Assembly: GCF_963677125.1 (NCBI RefSeq)
Contig: NZ_OY781882.1
Coordinates: forward strand, 1,682,501-1,746,500
Reading direction: 5' to 3'
DNA length: 64,000 nt
Source of the DNA: an uncultured Desulfobacter sp.
GTDB taxonomy: Bacteria; Desulfobacterota; Desulfobacteria; Desulfobacterales; Desulfobacteraceae
How positions within the stretch are numbered: the first letter of the stretch is position 1; each line of letters begins with the position of its first letter. Positions 62,825 to 64,000 of the stretch are shown one piece after another. The translations under genes and the position numbers were made by a program. A model generated the notes under the pieces. It searched no databases and was not told the DNA's origin. It saw nothing but the letters and a program-made list of their open reading frames with translations.

Positions 62825-64000
62825 TTACTGAAAAAGCTGTGAAACACATCGAAATCCAATGATATTGGCAGATGTATCCAAAGGGAACAAGCCTCGGGAA
62901 CTGATGGTCACCGAGTCCTTGGCATTCCAGGCCCCGCCTTTGGCCACATTGAACAACTTGGATTTACGGGTGACAAAGGGGGGCGGCTGGGTGTCGGCGG
63001 TCCATTCCATGACATTACCCAGCATATCCGTCATGCCGAAAACATTGGCAGCATGATCATAATCATCCACAGGGCTAGTGTCGGCATGGCCTGACGACTC
63101 AATGTTTAATGCCTTTGGGTCAAACTGATCACCCCAGGGATATTTTAAAGCCATGTCCGTGCGGGCAGCAGCTTCCCATTCGGCTTCCGTGGGCAGACGC
63201 CGTCCGATCCATGAGGCATAGGCAAAGGCATCATCCACACTGATTTGAACCACGGGGTGGTTTCTTTTGCCGTGAAGGGTGGAACCGGGCCCTAACGGCT
63301 GGTACCAGCACGCCCCTTTAACAATGGAAGATCCGGCTTGTTTGCCCCAGACCACTTTATCTCCCTGTTTTTTAAACCGGGAATGGTAAACGGTTCCAAG
63401 CCCTCTTTTTTCAGCTGTAGTAATATACCCGGTTTGTTCAATAAAAATTTCAAATAAAGCATTGGTTACCGGATATTTACCCATGTAGACCTTGGGCATG
63501 TCAAACGGCTGTAAAGCCAGGCTGGATTTCAAAGATTTTTGTGTGCCTATGGTATAGGTACCTGCGGGAATCGTTATATATGCATTAAATTTTTTTTCAC
63601 GCTCTCCTAAAAAATCGTCAAACTGTTCGGCCAGCTCCCGGGCATTTCTAAATTCCTCAAGGGCTTCAAGCTCTTCTTCATCAAGCTCATCAAGCTCTTC
63701 TAAGTCCTCATCGTCATCTAAATCAACCTCTTGAATCTCCTGATCCTCATCAAGTTCAATATCTTCTATTTCTTCAAGGGACTCATCATCATCGAGCTCG
63801 ACATCTTCTATCTGGGTATCCTCGTCAATCTCTTCGAGCTCTTCAAGATCTTCATCTTCGTCAAGTTCAACCTCTTCTATCTCCTGGTCTTCATCTATCT
63901 CTTCAACCTCTTCGAGTTCGTCATCCTCGATATCTTCTATTTCAATATCATCATCGATCTCTTCAATATCGCCGTCGAGAACATCCTCATCCACCGCTTC
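62825..64000 (-). CDS. FGE/SUMF1-fold protein with very acidic N-terminal repeats (5' end outside window)
   Basis: The frame is open to the right edge, so the start lies beyond it; a GTG at 63994 is only an internal codon or possible start. The visible N-terminal 115 residues are nearly all Asp, Glu, Ile, Leu and Val in imperfect repeats of about 20 residues (for example LEELEEIDEDTQIEDVEL). The C-terminal 270 residues form an FGE-sulfatase (SUMF1/PvdO) domain: MGKYPVTNALFEIF, GRRLPTEAEWEAAAR, YPWGDQFD, TDMLGNVMEWTAD, GFRC. The paired catalytic cysteines of true FGE are absent, so it is unlikely to make formylglycine. Substrate unknown. Confidence 0.8.
   Translation of the reverse strand, partial: EAVDEDVLDGDIEEIDDDIEIEDIEDDELEEVEEIDEDQEIEEVELDEDEDLEELEEIDEDTQIEDVELDDDESLEEIEDIELDEDQEIQEVDLDDDEDLEELDELDEEELEALEEFRNARELAEQFDDFLGEREKKFNAYITIPAGTYTIGTQKSLKSSLALQPFDMPKVYMGKYPVTNALFEIFIEQTGYITTAEKRGLGTVYHSRFKKQGDKVVWGKQAGSSIVKGACWYQPLGPGSTLHGKRNHPVVQISVDDAFAYASWIGRRLPTEAEWEAAARTDMALKYPWGDQFDPKALNIESSGHADTSPVDDYDHAANVFGMTDMLGNVMEWTADTQPPPFVTRKSKLFNVAKGGAWNAKDSVTISSRGLFPLDTSANIIGFRCVSQLFQ

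Overview
The window looks like chromosomal DNA of a strictly anaerobic, sulfate-reducing Desulfobacterota member, most likely Desulfobacteraceae-like. The evidence is a tmc transmembrane redox complex with a tetraheme cytochrome c3, an HdrA/MvhD module joined to methylenetetrahydrofolate reductase genes (Wood-Ljungdahl C1 chemistry), and a clostridial/SRB-type nif operon with nifI1 and nifI2 between nifH and nifD. The species is not determined. Almost all of it reads as ordinary housekeeping chromosome; I saw no prophage, insertion sequence or CRISPR array.

Layout. 1-4446: nifH-I1-I2-D-K on the minus strand (nifK runs off the left edge) behind a near-consensus sigma-54 promoter, then about 0.9 kb of AT-rich, palindrome-containing DNA. 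5.3-11.6 kb: plsC, map, miaB and a small DUF4911-like gene (minus), then recJ and a cation/Ca exchanger (plus). 11.6-22.3 kb: an HD-GYP double-receiver regulator, and an operon of PrkA kinase, YeaH/DUF444, SpoVR and a second PrkA-like ATPase, diverging from a protein with ten short acidic repeats. 22.4-32.4 kb: orphan NMT1-like binding protein, ispD, a protein with a C-terminal HPr-like domain, rnpB, zinc-ribbon coiled-coil protein, Nif3-like protein, a CAU tRNA, rpoD, dnaG, hisB. 32.6-39.0 kb: SprA-like metalloprotease, short flagellar-rod-like protein, NlpC/P60 lipoprotein, DUF2156, and a polyamine group (GNAT, speE, tandem-domain speD) with an MBL hydrolase. 39.2-42.9 kb: tmc operon in the order D-C-B-A. 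43.4-49.3 kb: NifU-like scaffold and hdrA-mvhD-metV-metF. 49.9-51.0 kb: an EI24 membrane protein coupled to a stand-alone CULT (cereblon-type) domain protein. 51.2-64 kb: class IV aminotransferase, small conserved proteins, a uracil-DNA glycosylase, a 2-hydroxyacid dehydrogenase, a polar amino-acid ABC transporter, an EamA permease, mfd, xerD and an acidic FGE-fold protein cut by the right edge.

Functional links. HdrA, MvhD, MetV and MetF probably form one soluble complex coupling methylene-H4F reduction or oxidation to flavin-based electron transfer, while Tmc carries electrons between periplasmic cytochrome c3 and the cytoplasm. NifI1/NifI2 give post-translational control of nitrogenase. 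SpeD and SpeE supply decarboxylated AdoMet and spermidine.

The two least explained items are a family of about 90-bp imperfect-palindrome repeats (seven copies, mostly touching stop codons) and the bacterial CULT protein, whose three cage tryptophans have the same spacing as in cereblon. Several starts were moved from the longest possible reading to ones with a Shine-Dalgarno sequence; each entry says so.
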